64,000 nucleotides of DNA from Massospora cicadina (GCA_022478985.1 JAKSZP010000135.1:116064-180063), one strand, 5' to 3'; counted from the first letter of the stretch, positions 25,210 through 37,420 are shown. Notes: generated by a model not told the origin, from the sequence alone. Program-made: numbers and translations.

Positions 25210-25499
25210 CCTCCCCTAGCATATGTACAATCTACATTTGTTTATATTATATATTATATTGCAATTTATTGTGGGGAAGGCTGACCAGGGGATGGACACT
25301 TCCAAAAAGACATGAAGAAAATGGAACATAGAACAGGGGAGGCACCCCAGAGAAGCAATGCTATCTCCTGTTGCCAGCTGGAATGCCACTACAGGGAGGA
25401 GGGGGAATGTGTAAAGGGGCCAAAACCACAATTGAGCACATGTGTAGGAAGGGGTCTGAGTTGATGAACCAAACCGGGAACCAGGAGGAGACCAACTGA

Positions 25500-26250
25500 T
25501 GGTGATGCGGTGGGAATTATCCAAACATCCACGCTTGAAAGTGGTCTACTAAGTGGGACTGGAACCAGTGGATGGCTTCTGGGAGGGTGGGGTGGAGCCT
25601 GTGATGGCATCCAAGACAATCGTGTGGATGGTCCACATGGCGATTGCAACCACCAGAGCATGGAGGGAGGGTGGAAGAGGGGAGACCATAGATAAAGCAA
25701 ACATATCCCTAGATAAACTGAAGGAATGTGTCTGATCCTGGCCAAGCAGACGTTGCACCTCGCGCCATATCACTTTAGAGGTAGGGCACTTCTACAGGCG
25801 GTGAAACAGCGTTCCATACTGGCCACACACGACACAGGATGAGTGTAAAGCATTAGAGCGCTCAGCAGTATGGTACACCCGCCTCTGAAATCGCCACACA
25901 TGGGAATTTACATGAGGCAGCAGCAGAGGGTGGTTGGTGTATTTCCAAATTGTCTTTTGGGTTTTAAGGGAACAAGGAATGTCCATCATGTCCAGGTATT
26001 CCACCCTGGATAGAACATGGGGCCTTGTGGGTATCAAGCCATCCAGAATTGGTAGCCCCTGTGCTTTCTGGGTGAACCAAGGAGAGGGGCGCCCCCTCTG
26101 GGCAGTGTGTCCACAATTACATATTCTCCACTCAGCGCTCCACATGGAGAGAAGGATTCGTTTGAAGTGGGGTGCAGTACCATGAGGACCAGCGGCCAAA
26201 GGGTGAGAAGCCAGATATTTCATCAAGGAGTGAGGATGTGACGGATTGGC
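25500..26250 (-). pseudogene. LINE D ORF2 C-terminal region
   Basis: Minus-strand frame 25792-26226 contains ISPTRP-type LINE landmarks (LDGLIPTRPHVLSRVEYL), WKYTNHPLLLPHVNSHVWRF and CVVCGQYGTLFHRL, the zinc-binding CX2C...H pattern found at the end of LINE ORF2. A further frame continues as VIWREVQRLLGQDQTH. The zinc region is thought to help target RNA or DNA binding. Confidence 0.75.
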
Positions 26251-26399
26251 AAGGCTCAGGCATGGAAGAAATTGGAGCGGGCCACATGGGACCAGTGTTG
26301 GGAGGGGATTGTAGGGATGGTGATGGCCGCGATCCAGGTGCCTAGTATCTTTGCAGCATGGGTCTCAAAGTCGAGCAGGCCCATGCCACCACTATGGCG

Positions 26400-27700
26400 A
26401 GGGCCAAACATGACCTCAAGATGCACTGGCGGTGGGTGGCCCAACCAGAGCCACCCTTGTAGAAGGGCATACAGAGATTTGAAAAAACCTGGGGAGAAGG
26501 CGATGGTGTGGGCTCCAAACCAAACTTTGGAGAGGAGCATAGAATTGGCAAGAACAACCCCGCCAGTAAGGGAAGTAGGGTGGGCTTTTGAGGGAGGCTA
26601 TGCGCTTTGTCATGTTATCCAGAATATGGTTTTCTATCATTGAAGAGGCATACCCGCCTACCTCCAACCACACCCCCAAGTGGCAGACGGGTCCAGCGGT
26701 GGGGCGCTGCACAAAGGGTAGCACAAGCGGGGCGGTGTGGGGTAGGCAGGGTAAGCAGGCACGTGTGTGAGCAGATGGGCTGGGCTGGAAACAGGCCGCT
26801 GAGGCCCAGCAGGTTCGATACTGACCAAGGAGGATGATTTTGGTTTTGGAGGTGTTTAGTGCAGCATTACTTACCCGGGAATAAACCTGGATAAGGGCTT
26901 CAAGCACGCGTGCATCATGATTATTAGACACCCTGACCACACAATCATCAGCGAATGCCATCATCTTGACTGGGGCTTGGCCTTGCACATGGACCCCAGT
27001 GAGGCGGGCATTCACGTTCTGAAGTAGTGGGTCAAGGCTGAAGTTATATAAGAGAGGGCTAAGGGGGTCCCCTTGGCGTAGGCCCCTTTGAGGGCAAATT
27101 ACTTCTGTGAGGAAGCCAGGGCCACGCACTGCCATTGTCGCAGATTCCATCATCAGCATCACCCAGCTGATGAAGCGGGGGGTAGGCGGAATTGGTGTAG
27201 GCAGACCCTGAGGCAATCCCAGTTTACTCTAACATAGGCCATCTTTTGGTCTAAAAATACAAGTGACCCAGAGGCCGTGGACTGACATGCGTTAGCCACA
27301 GAGTGTACGTTGTCCCAAATTGACCTTCTGGGTATGAAACTAAATTGTTCTGGGGAGATGGTGGCAGATACTACAATCCCTAGACAGTTAGCCATATTTT
27401 TAGTTAAAATTTTAGTATCCGTGTTAGTTAGAGAAATGGGGCGCCATTTGGCTAGGTCTAGCTTATCCCCTTTCTTAAATAGTGTAATGGTGTAGGCCTC
27501 TTGCCCTCCTGATAGAAGGCGCGTTTCCAGAAGGCTCCAGTTAAGGGATGCAAGCAACAGTGGGGATAAATATTTGAAGTACTTTTTATAAAACTCATAT
27601 GGAATGCCATCAGGGCTGGGGCATTTCCAATTTGGTGCACCGCGGACAGCGTACCATAGTTTGTCTGGAGTAATCAAATTCATTAGCTCCAAGTATCAGG
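26400..27700 (-). pseudogene. LINE D ORF2 reverse transcriptase
   Basis: Minus-strand frame 27159-27692 reads CPSPDGIPYEFYKKYFK, ITLFKKGDKLDLAKWRPISL and FIPRRSIWDNVHSV. A frameshift near 27180 leads to 26416-27216 with RGLRQGDPLSPLLYN, MMAFADDCVV (the catalytic DD intact) and ALNTSKTKIILLG. These are the canonical LINE reverse-transcriptase blocks in order. Only the frameshift separates the two halves. Confidence 0.9.
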
Positions 27701-28149
27701 AAATGGTGCGGATGTGAGTGCTATCAAGAAATTTCGCCATTTCAGCTGGAAAAATTGGTTCAGATTGGTATAACTTGGAGTAATAGTTTTGTATCTCAAT
27801 TGCAACTTCAGCCAGCTTATCCGCGACAGAATTGTCTGGCTTTTGCACCTGTGTGCAGGTCAAGCTCTGGCGCTGTGCAAAGAATTTTTGAAAAAAATAA
27901 GCAGAGCATGTGTCGCCTGCTGTGATGTGTTTAGCTCTGTACTGACCACAAACCCAATGCTTGTGTTGTCTCTCAAGAGCGTTAAGGTGGGTGGCTACTT
28001 CCACCCACTTGTGACCCCAAGCAGGGCTGTAGCCCGTGGCTGGGATGTTGGACTCCAGGTGGGCTAGCTCCACCAGAGCGCGCGAGATGATTGCTGAGGT
28101 AGAGCTTGAGCGGTGGGAGGAGAGGTGGCGAGCATGGCAGATCATGTCC

Positions 28150-28650
28150 ACTTTGAAGGCCGACCAGGTGGAAATTGGGTCAGCGCAAAATGGTGTGATA
28201 AACTCCTGTGCCAAAGTCGCAGATTCCACCCATGTGGAAAATCTTGGTGACGCGAGTTTGGGTGGGCAAAGTTTGCACCAGTGTGGAGCCTGAGCCACTG
28301 GGTTGGGTAGGTGGAAGGTGATTGAGATCAGCTTGTGCACAGGTTGGGGCATAGATGTTGATGATAGCGTGCACCACGTCAGCCCACAAAGATTTGACTA
28401 TGAGGACTTGGCCATTAAGGAAGGATTCAGATGATAAAAATTCGAAGAAATTGTTTTTTTGAACAAGCACCCCACAGTGCTCAGACCAGAAGGACTGGGG
28501 TGGGAGAAGCATGGTTTTCCAAGCATCCTCAGAACCGCGCAGACAGTGGGACTCCTGGATGGCCAGGATGTCCATGGGTAAATTATTTTGTAAAAAACTC
28601 AGTTTCCTAGCCTGGGACAGCGAGGCCTTAAGTCCAGCAATGTTCAAAGT
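28150..28650 (-). pseudogene. LINE D AP-type endonuclease
   Basis: Minus-strand frame 28180-28647: LNIAGLKASLSQARKLSFLQ, MDILAIQESHC (catalytic Glu in the QES/QET motif) and FWSEHCGVLVQKN. Then VVHAIINIYAPT is the conserved strand. This is the N-terminal domain of LINE ORF2, which nicks target DNA for target-primed reverse transcription. The DUF-like stretch to 27700 links it to the reverse transcriptase. Confidence 0.85.
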
Positions 28651-28859
28651 CCCTAAAGTAAAGGCTCCCCCATTGCACCTTAGGTGCGAGGGAAGGGCAC
28701 CAGGCCCTTCAGTCTCCTCTTGATCCTCAGGCGCTTCTTGGCGCCTTGGGTGTGTGCAGCTACATAGTTGGAAGAGTGGGTGAGTTTGGCAGTCAGGTTC
28801 ACATTGGCTTTAGCCTTCACTTTTGGTTTCCCCGCTACAGAATGATTTTTTGCGGTGCT

Positions 28860-29386
28860 CATGAGTGCAGTTCACCATCAGCTGAGCTAAAAAAAATTTC
28901 AGGTAGGCTGGAGATTGAATTAGTTCCAATTGAGGCTTGGGCACAAAGGTCAGGTGAGATTGAGTCACCCATTGGATCCTCAGATTGGGTGGCCCAATAG
29001 GCTTGGGAAGCCCTATCTGATTGGTTAATAGATTCCCAAGCTGCTTCTGCCGCAAAAGTCTCAATGTCCTCCTGGCGTTAGGAGTGTGGGATAGCTGAGG
29101 CGACATTGGCCACCTCCTTGGCCATGGCCTTTTGGGCCTGCTTGGCCTTCTTTTGCTCTTGAGGGAATATTGGCTTTACTAGTAAGTAGCAGCCTTGTGC
29201 TCCCCATGGGAAGGTCTCTTTAGTATCAGCGGTTGGTTCATAGTGGGCCTCCCCGTTGTTCATGGCCACTGAGGGGTGTTCTTGGAATATGATGCCCTCC
29301 TTTGTGGGGCAAGCGTGTGCCTTATGGCCAAACGCATCACAGTAGGTGCAGATGGGGGCGCTGTCCTTGGTGACCCAGAAAGGGTG
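28860..29386 (-). pseudogene. LINE D ORF1, C-terminal part with CCHC knuckle
   Basis: Starting at the element C junction and reading down, WVTKDSAPICTYCDAFGHKA continues to HAC, giving the knuckle CTYCDAFGHKAHAC (about 29312-29355). Then PTKEGIIFQEHPSVAMNNGE, YEPTADTKETFPWGAQGCYL and a Lys/Ala-rich tail (QKKAKQAQKAMAKEVANVAS). The upstream half of the same protein is at 36856-37420. ORF1 proteins coat LINE RNA. Confidence 0.8.
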
Positions 29387-30103
29387 TCAGACATTCTCCT
29401 TCTCAACTTTTGAAAAAGAATGTTGGAGGTAAAAATGCCCCCAAGTCCACTACTATGATTGGCCAATTACATGTCCAATCTTCTAACAATACTATGGTTA
29501 ATGAGGATATGAGTACCATTGGCCAAAAGACCCTGGCGGATTCTCAGTGGAACCCTACCCATTGGGAAAACATGTTTTATAATCAAAATCAGCTTATTAA
29601 GGTAAAAACTGATAGTTGGATTGCTTTGACTCCTTGACCAAATTTGGGACATCCATCACATGGTTCCCCCTCAGCCGCGTCTCATTCCATAAGACTCCCT
29701 AAGTGGGGACCCCTCCTTTTTTAGGCGTGTCGAAGTCCCCAAGGTGAGAAGATTTTACCCACTGGTGATTGGGTGCAATTTATTAAATCATTACCACATG
29801 GGTTTGTTCTGCCCCAGAATAGTTTCCCTCGTTCTGATAGGCTGAAGCCTATCTTTCCTAATTTGGACGACTCAGCTTTTTGACACTATAGCCCCAAATT
29901 CCCATGGCCCCAAGATTCAAACTAGTTTAAATATGAAATACTAGTATCGAATAGGGGAGCTTTTATGGCTTGCCCCACACAAATAATAAAGAAAAGATAA
30001 AAAACTTTTTAAAAAGCGTTTATTATTAATTTTATTTTAAAAAAAGTAAGCTTCATATATATCTTGAGAAATATTTGTGGCATCCATCAGTGGATCCCAC
30101 AAA
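29387..30103 (+). repeat. Element C 5' LTR
   Basis: About 717 bp, highly similar to 36140-36855. Shared landmarks include CATTCTCCTTCTCAACTTTT near the start and GGATCCCACAAA at the end. The exact first base is uncertain by 1-2 positions, because this copy reads TCAGACATT where the other has TTGGACATT. Confidence 0.92.
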
Positions 30104-30104
30104 C

Positions 30105-30122
30105 TGGTGCTCACTACAGGGG
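30105..30122 (+). promoter_or_regulatory. Element C primer-binding site
   Basis: TGGTGCTCACTACAGGGG, one base after the LTR. It is the reference form of the site shared by B, H, F and G. Confidence 0.85.
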
Positions 30123-30299
30123 TTCACCCTGTATACTTTGATAAAGTATTAAAGCAATGGAGAATGTCACCGGCTGGGTGCAAAATGGAGAGGGAGCTGA
30201 AGATGATGATTGGATGGACAGCCCTACCACTTTGACGTTCGGAGAAGAACAATTTGAGCACATATTAATACCTGAATCTCGCCGCATCACCTGACCAGC

Positions 30300-32291
30300 C
30301 ACCGAAGCTGTGAGTGACCATACTCATGGCATCCTTAACCCTGGCGACAATGCATCCCACAAACGAGCATCATTGGTAGAGGAACGCCACTTGTTTCTCT
30401 ATGAAACTAGTGTCCTCCCAGAGACCTACAGCCAGCTCACAAATTTGACCACCTATGTACGCAAGTTTGCTCATCCCGCCTTGGTTCACATGATGCATCT
30501 CTTAGCCAGCCATCACAAAGAGCTACATTGACACCTAGATACCCATGCAGCTCTGAATTTAGCTTATGATAAGTTGTATCAAGTGACCTCCAAACACCTT
30601 GGAGCAGTCAGATCTGGTGTGGAAGCTAATCGCAACTTCATCATTCAGCTGCATGATTTATTTGCTACTATGGACACTGGGATTGTAAAGTATGTCAAGG
30701 AGGCTATGAAGATCTTTAGGGATGAACTGAACGCTTCCACCGCTAGCACTCGCTCATTATTGGAGGAGTTTGCTAAAGAACTTGAAAAGCACAATGAGCA
30801 AATGCACCGGGACCTTTTAGCCCCCGTCTCCGCCCCTCAAGTTGAATATGAACAGCGTGTGGCTGTGGTGGAGTGACAGTTAACACAGGCCTTTTCACGT
30901 GTTGATGAGCTCAAACGCCGTCTGCTGCTTGAACCATCTAGCACCACATCCACCCTTGCAGCCAAGGTTGTTCAGCTAGAAAAGGAGCTAGCTCTCAAAG
31001 CTTCATTTGAAAATACCAAATATTTGGCGCGTCGCCTGAATGAATGTGAAACTGAAGCGAAAAGTGATAAAAGCTTCACTGGAAAGCCCTGTGCTGTTGA
31101 AGAAAGTATTTAGTCAAACAACGCAGGTCGAGTGGAAGTATGAGCAGATAAAGGATGGAGTACAAGGCTCAATCTCACACCCTCGTGATGATGAAGGGTG
31201 TAAACAAATGAAAGAAGAGCTGAAGAAACGCGTGGAAGCCGTGAAAGTTGCTCAAATAACCTTAAGCTCGCTGGAGTCACAACTCCACTTCCAAGTCAAT
31301 GCTTTGGAGAGCTGAGTGGAACATCTTGAAACTCACAAACTGGGGATCAAAGCTCAACTGAGACTATGTGAATCTGGGCCCCAAGAAGCCCTCTCCAGAA
31401 TAAAAACCCAGCTTGAAGTCATGCAAGACCAGTTCAATCGCCTTTTGCACACCTTTGACCAGTTAAAATATCGCTCTGAAACCCCATAAACAGAAGCTCC
31501 AGCTATTCATACCCTTACCGGGGGTGACTTCAGTTCATTCAAACCAACGTTCAAAGACAAGTTTATATCCGGTGAGGGAAGCATTGCTTCATTTTTATAC
31601 GTTTATGAAGCAGCTATGGAAGGGGCAACTGATCGTCAGAAGGCCAAACATATTCTTTCCTGTTTTGGGCCGCATGGCACAGGAGGTGATGGTCCCACAT
31701 ATGGATGCTCTTAGCACCTGGTCTGAGGTTAAAGAGGCCCTTATAAACACATTTGGCTCAAAACAGGCTTTAAGCATGAAAAGCAAGCTTTTATGTGTAT
31801 GAGTATCTGAAAAGGGGAGTCTTTTGGTCGCCTTTGTGGAACGATTCTATATGGAAGCACAGACGTTGTTAACTTCAAAGATGTTGACCTTGGATGACGC
31901 TGTAGCCGCTGTTTTGACTGGAGTGACATCTCACCTTCCTTTGGCGATGCATATTACCTCAGTCAAACGCTATTTCTGTACTATTCAATATATCAAGGAG
32001 GTGTTAATAGATGTTGCTGACTTCTATAAGCCCAAAGTTTCTCGTGGAGCAGTATCCCACCCTCGCGTTTTAGCCATTGAGGATCCAAAGCTCAAGCCTC
32101 AGGTCCTGGCTATTGAAGACAAGAAGGAGCCCCTTCAGATAATGGGCCCTGAGGAGCAAAAACCCAAAGCAAAACGTCCTGAACGCCCTCAGTGTGAATA
32201 CTGCTATAAGTTCAGACACAAGGAGGCTGTGTGCTGGAAAAGAAAAGCTGACGCGGAGGAACAGGAGCAGGGAAAAGAAATGTTGGTATAG
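30300..32291 (+). pseudogene. Element C gag (coiled coil, capsid, CCHC knuckle)
   Basis: Frames 30310-30531, 30574-30876 and 31040-31315 encode a highly charged helical N-terminal part (VEEFAKE-type heptads such as LLEEFAKELEKHNEQMHRDL). A capsid-like part follows (FKPTFKDKFISGEGSIASFL, TWSEVKEALINTFGSKQA, LVAFVERFYMEAQTLLTSKM). The end is CEYCYKFRHKEAVC at about 32190-32231 (CX2CX4HX4C). Stops at 30532 and 30876 and frameshifts near 31080 and 31680 break it. The long coiled coil ahead of the capsid is notable. Confidence 0.82.
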
Positions 32292-32639
32292 GGAGAGGCA
32301 CACTTATTGCCAACTAATCTCATGTGCCTGACTCATTTAAACAACTTATGCCAATACCTCATGTTACCAATACCCTGGGGATGATTCTGAGGGGGAACAG
32401 ATGAGGTTGGCTGTTTCATCATGGGAGTATCCACTGAAGTGAAAGTCCCCAATCACTTGAACGCTGGAGGAGTAGATGAGGCCCATTATTGACACTGCCA
32501 GCGACGCGGATGAGGTCTTGTCTAACCTTATTTTGCCCTCTCAGTATGGCCATACCATGCAGTCTATCCTGTAAAATCACCCTGAGACTTCGCGCAAATT
32601 AACATCTACTTTTCATCTAAAGAAGGTCTTAGCGCTATC

Positions 32640-33400
32640 GCCCAATTTTGGGGATACTTACAAAAGTCAAAGTGGTTATCCAAAAGTTCAGGTGATGGCC
32701 ATCCTAGATACAGGCTCTCCGGTGAACATAATCTCCTCCAAGTTGATGAAAAAGATCAAACTTGCGCCTGACTTGGAGTACAACCAAGAATTTGGAACTG
32801 CCAGTCCCAACCACACCTGCGCACTTGGCACTTACTCATCTCTTCCCATTTATATTTGGAAGCTTATTCTATTGGCCCCTGCAGTGGCTTTGAATAACAA
32901 CGCCTATGATATGCTCATAGGTACTCAGTTTATGATTGAATATGAAGGTATTATCAATATGAAGCAGGGGTTCCTGTCATTGCTCAATTATGAAGTCCCT
33001 TTAGTTCTATCCAATAAAGAACCCAGCAAGAATGAATACTCTTGCATGGTTGAGTACCCACTTTCCACTTTACCTTTACATTATACCACCTCTGGGCGAA
33101 ATACAAAGAAATTGCCTGATTCAGTGGATGCTATCGAAGGTATTCCGTTTTATGCAGCCAATGAGGTGGTGATTAAGCCAGGTGAACAACGAGTGATAGA
33201 CACGAAAATCACTCTCAAAATCCCTCACCACTGTTTACTACACCTCTTAAGCATTGAGGGTGTTAGCCCTTTTGAGCCTTGGGTATTGCCTGGCATTTTA
33301 GACCCAGCCTACCAGAGGCCTATTACTCTACTGTTGGGAAACCTCACTGAAAAGGACATAATTGTAAGAAAGCACCAGGAGGTGGGCTGAGGGTTTTTAC
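32640..33400 (+). pseudogene. Element C aspartic protease and linker
   Basis: Frame 32692-33390 (232 residues) holds VMAILDTGSPVNIISSKLMK, with the catalytic DTGS intact. It continues with APAVALNNNAYDMLIGTQFM and the linker IEGIPFYAANEVVIKPGEQR up to LLGNLTEKDIIVRKHQEVG. An in-frame TGA at 33388-33390 separates it from the reverse transcriptase. The protease would cleave the polyprotein. Homologous pieces exist in H (14595-14895), F (about 56000-56340) and G (61278-61547). Confidence 0.88.
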
Positions 33401-33402
33401 TC

Positions 33403-34330
33403 CCTGTGGAGGAAGTTGAACAAATCCACTCCATTGGCTCAATGGCAGATTTAGGCCTGCCCGCAGATAACCTGGTATGTACCTTACCAAACGTCCATAT
33501 CTTGGATGAGCTGACCTCAGATGAGTTGGAGAAAGTGCATACTCTTCTGGATGAGTATAGTGATATATTCTCGAAGTCAGACAATGATTATGGCCACATG
33601 AAGGGCTGGTGCCACTCCATCGATGTGGGTGATGCCCATCCCATTAGGTCAAAACCTTACTGCAAGTCAAACGTGGAGGAACAGCAGATGATGATGGAAC
33701 TCACGCAGTTATTAGACGCTGGGTTATTAGTTCCTTTGAAAAGCCCTTGGTCCTCCCCCTTTTGCTAATTAAGAAGAAAAATGGAGGTCACCGGATAGTT
33801 ATGGACTATCCCAGATTAATCAATCTTATGAAAAAGGATAGCTATCCTATCCCACGCATTGATGACGCCCTGGCCCAGCTTTCAGGCTCAAACTTTTTCT
33901 CCGCCATGGACTTGGCTAGTGGCTATTGGAAAATGGATCTTTCTCTCCAAAACTAGGAGAAATGCGCTTTGATATGCAGTGAAGGTCTTTTCCAACCCAC
34001 GCGATTACCCTAAGGGTTGTGCAACGCATATGCCTCTTTCCAGTGTGCGATGGATCACATTTTGCAGGATCTTAAGTTAACCTGCATCATTGTCTATCCT
34101 GATGACATTACTGTATTCTCAAAGTCCTTTGACAAACACCTTGATCACCTGAAGGAGGTGTTTCAACGCTTATGAAACTCAAATATCAAGTTGAAACCTT
34201 CGAAGTGTCCTTTTTTCAAAGAAAATTAGACTTCCTTGGACATACCATTTCTCGAGAGGGTATCCAACCCATACAAGATAAGGTTGAAGCGATTGCCAGA
34301 ATGCCTCCCCCAAAAATCTACAGAATATAC
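33403..34330 (+). pseudogene. Element C reverse transcriptase
   Basis: Frame 33406-33768: DELTSDELEKVHTLLDEYSD and AGLLVPLKSPWSSP. A frameshift near 33765 leads to LLIKKKNGGHRIVMDYPRLI, YPIPRIDDALAQLSGSNFFS and AMDLASGYWKMDL. A TAG follows at 33955, then IIVYPDDITVFSKSF at about 34090, so the active-site YLDD reads YPDD. A further frameshift lies near 34190. Confidence 0.88.
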
Positions 34331-34344
34331 AGGTATTTCTAGGG

Positions 34345-34980
34345 ATGATGGGGTATTACCATCCGTTCATCCCTAAGTTTGCCCAACTCAGTGAGCCCCT
34401 TGTTCGCTTACTGAAGAAGAATATCCCTTTTCAATGGGGCATTGAACAGAAGGCTGCTTTTGAAACAATGAAGCTGCTGCTACAAAAACAGCCTATCCTA
34501 AGGCATCCTGATTATGGAAAACCGTTTATTTTGTTTACAGACGCCTCAGACTACGCCGTCAGGGCCATCCTAGCCCAACTGGATGAAAAAGGGGTATATC
34601 ATCCTGTCTCATATTTCAGTAAGATGCTATAAAAGGTAGAACGCAACTATAGTGTTACCGAGAAGGAGTGTCTTGACATTCTACTAGCAGTGAAGCATTA
34701 CCGCACTTTCTTATATGGGACCTCTTTCACTGTGATTATGGACCACGCATCTTTAAAATGGTTGCAAAACATGAAGGACCCTACGGGGTGGTTAGCTCGC
34801 TGGGCTCTAAAGCTCCAGCATTATGACATGAAGATTGAACACCAAGCTGGAACCTGTCACATGAATGTTGATGGGTTAACTTGGCTGCCCATCCTCCACT
34901 TAGATAACAGTGTAGCGGAGCAGCTGTATGATCTTTTAATGACCCCAAATGACTAAGAGGATGAGGATGAGCCCATACAG
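34345..34980 (+). pseudogene. Element C RNase H
   Basis: MGYYHPFIPKFAQLSEPLVR, IPFQWGIEQKAAFETMK, FILFTDASDYAVRAILAQLD (catalytic Asp), a TAA at about 34630, then VERNYSVTEKECLDILLAVK (catalytic Glu), VIMDHASLKWLQNMKDPTG and RWALKLQHYDMKIEHQAGT. The domain is otherwise complete. Confidence 0.9.
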
Positions 34981-34983
34981 AGG

Positions 34984-36103
34984 ATGTTAGCTTGGCACTC
35001 CTATAACACTAAAGTAGAAAATGGGAAGTTGTATAAACAAGTAGGGACGAAGTGGTTGCCTTACCTACGGCCCTTGGAACGCGTACCTGTTATCCTGGAA
35101 GCTCATTCAACCTTAGGCCATGGAGGAGCAAAGAAAACCTATGAGTGGATTAAGGATTGGTACTTTTGGGAGGGAATTATGGAAGCCATCATTGAAGTCT
35201 TGGATGCTTGCCTTATGTGTAAGAAGCAGTCTCAGTTCAAGACTAGATACCAATATCAGCCAACTACCCCGCAACAGCCGTTCCATACCATAAGCTTGGA
35301 TGTAGTAGGGCCACTTCCTCAGACCACAGGTGGAAACAGATATATCTTGGTAGGTATTGACCATTTCACAAAGTGGGTTGAAGCTGTGGCGCTTCCAGCC
35401 CAAACTGCTAAGGCCACTGCAACCTTTCTCCATCAAAATATTTTCACTTGACACAAGTGCCCTCAAGTACTACTCTGCAACAATGGAAAAAAACTTCACC
35501 TCCAGAGTAGTCAAAATCTTGGCTACTTCCATGGGAGCCCAGAAACTATTCTCAGCTCCATACAACCCATCAACCAATGGTATGGTGGAGCGAGCAAATG
35601 GCACTTTGGTTTCCATCTTACAGAAAATGGCCTCATCTGATCCCCTTCATTGGGATCATTATCTCCCTAGTGCTCTTATGGCTTACCAAATTAGCTATCA
35701 CCGGATTCTTAAAATGTCCCCTTTCCAAGTTTTGTATGGCAGGGAACCAGGCATACCTGCCCTTTTAGCTAAGGATGTCTTCTCTAGTGGAGAGGAGCCT
35801 GAGAAAGCCATGTGAAGGTTAGATAACTGCATCATTCAGCTTCAATCAGAGGCTATGACCAAACTAGCCAAAATGGTCACTGAAGAAGGCCAAGCTGCCA
35901 ATGAGCTTTGGGCTCCCCTACCTTCATTCCAAGTGTCAGATATGGTCTTATATTATCACAATTGCATAACTCCTCAAAGTGGCAAACTTGGATCAATCTG
36001 GGATGGGCCATTTACCATCACGTATAAGAGAGGAAATGAGTATTCTATAAAGTCTTTGGCTACAGGAGTTACCATAAACTGGGTACATGGCCACTTCCTA
36101 TGA
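34984..36103 (+). pseudogene. Element C integrase
   Basis: The zinc-binding part is HSTLGHGGAKKTYEWI and CLMCKKQSQFK. The core is SLDVVGPLPQTTGGNRYILV (first Asp), then a stop at 35449 and a frameshift over the second Asp region, then FSAPYNPSTNGMVERANGTL (Glu). The C-terminal part is SPFQVLYGREPGIPALL and SGKLGSIWDGPFTITYKRGN (GPF/Y-like), ending WVHGHFL at 36103. The 3' LTR starts 36 bases later after the purine tract TTGAGGGGGCAA. No chromodomain. Confidence 0.9.
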
Positions 36104-36139
36104 CTCTACACTCCCTCCAACATTCTTGAGGGGGCAATA

Positions 36140-36855
36140 TTGGACATTCTCCTTCTCAACTTTTGAAAAAGAATGTTGGAGGTAAAAATGCCCCCAAGTC
36201 CACTACTACAATTGGCCAATTACATGTCTGATCTTCTAACAATACTATGGTTAATGAGGATATGAGTACCATTGGCCAAAAGACCCTGGCAGATTCTCAG
36301 TGTAACCCTACCCATCAAGAAAATATGTTTTATAATCAAAATCAGCTTATTAAGGTAAAAACTGATAGTTGGATTGCTTTGACTCCTTGACCAAATTTGG
36401 GACATCCATCACATGGTTCCCCCTCAGCCATGTCTCATTCCATACCACTCTCCAAGTGGGGACCCCCCCTTTTTTAGGCATGGCAGAGGTCCCCCGAGGT
36501 GAGAAGATTTTACCCACCAGTGATTGGGTGCAATTTATCAAATCATTACCACATAGATTTGTTCTGCTCCAGAATAGTTTCTCATTCTGATAGGCCAAAG
36601 CCTATCTTTCCTAATTCAGATGACTCAGCTTTTTGAAACTATAGCCTCAAATTCCCATGGCCCCGATATTCAAACTAGTTTAAATATGAAATACTAGTAT
36701 CAAATAGGAGAGCTTTTTCTGGCTTGCCCCGCACAAATAATAATAATAAATAAATAACTTTAAAAAAGTATTTATTATTACTTAAATTTTAAAAAAAGTA
36801 AGTTTCATATATATCTTGAGAAATATTTGTGGCATCTGTCAGCAGATCCCACAAA
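36140..36855 (+). repeat. Element C 3' LTR
   Basis: A direct repeat of 29387-30103, starting TTGGACATTC after the polypurine tract GAGGGGGCAATA and ending GATCCCACAAA. Target duplication GGGTG follows. Confidence 0.93.
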
Positions 36856-37420
36856 GGGTGGGTGGTATACCCCTCAATATTGATATAAGTGGAGTTTGGG
36901 ATCTGGGTTAGATCCTTCACTATCTCCTTGGTTGGTGTCAGAACTGCAATGGCTTTTCCAGTGCACAGGTGTGGCATCAGCGTAAAGTGTTGCATCTTGA
37001 GGGATTGAATTTCACTGTATATGGTGAGCCTGTCCTTCAGGTGTTGTTCTAGTATGGCACATTTAACTGTAGTGGGCAGAAAGTCAAAGGTGAGAAAAAT
37101 TTGGTTGGATTTTATCCATCTGGTGCACTTAGTTTTAATGTCCTACTATCCTTCAGGGAGGTCAATTATGACATGCACTGCAGCAGCTTTATCTGCTGCC
37201 TCCTTACTTTCAAAACCTAGATCCAGCCAACCATGTGACATGGAGTGGGGTACTATGTATATCACATTTAGGAAATGAATGTGTACATCTCCACAAAACT
37301 TTTCCCACAGTGCTGTTTGTTAAATATCCAGGAACATCCAAACTCTGTATTCTACCAATGAAAGTAGTTGAGAGTGCAGCATATTGATGTACTGGTTGCA
37401 TCATGCCTGCCAAGCTAGAA
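36856..37420 (-). pseudogene. LINE D ORF1, N-terminal part
   Basis: Minus-strand frame 36789-36995 reads VLTPTKEIVKDLTQIPNSTY and INIEGYTTHPLW up to the element C junction. There it joins in frame to the knuckle-bearing half at 29386. Upstream pieces at about 37000-37413 are broken (WLAGSRF at the start of one frame). No knuckle occurs in this half. Confidence 0.65.

Larger units (their letters stand above)
25210..29386 (-). mobile_element. LINE D, main part (ORF1 end, endonuclease, RT, zinc finger, 3' end)
   Basis: A minus-strand non-LTR retrotransposon. In 5' to 3' order it shows ORF1 with a CCHC knuckle (29386 downward), AP-type endonuclease, reverse transcriptase, C-terminal zinc-binding region and a 3' tail ending around 25210. 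Its ORF1 continues beyond element C at 36856-37420. Domain order and motifs resemble the fungal Tad/I-type groups. Stops and at least one frameshift (about 27180) inactivate it. Confidence 0.88.
29382..36860 (+). mobile_element. Element C: Ty3/gypsy element inserted in LINE D ORF1
   Basis: A plus-strand element with LTRs at 29387-30103 and 36140-36855. The flanks 29382-29386 and 36856-36860 are both GGGTG, a 5-bp target duplication. Removing the element restores a continuous LINE D ORF1 reading across the junction. Contents: tRNA primer site, coiled-coil gag with CCHC knuckle, protease, RT, RNase H and integrase, with no chromodomain. It is the best-preserved element here apart from scattered stops. 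Confidence 0.95.

Noticed and set aside
25130..25210. tRNA gene from the GTGGTAGAAT stretch
   Set aside because: No matching T-arm or closing acceptor stem follows.
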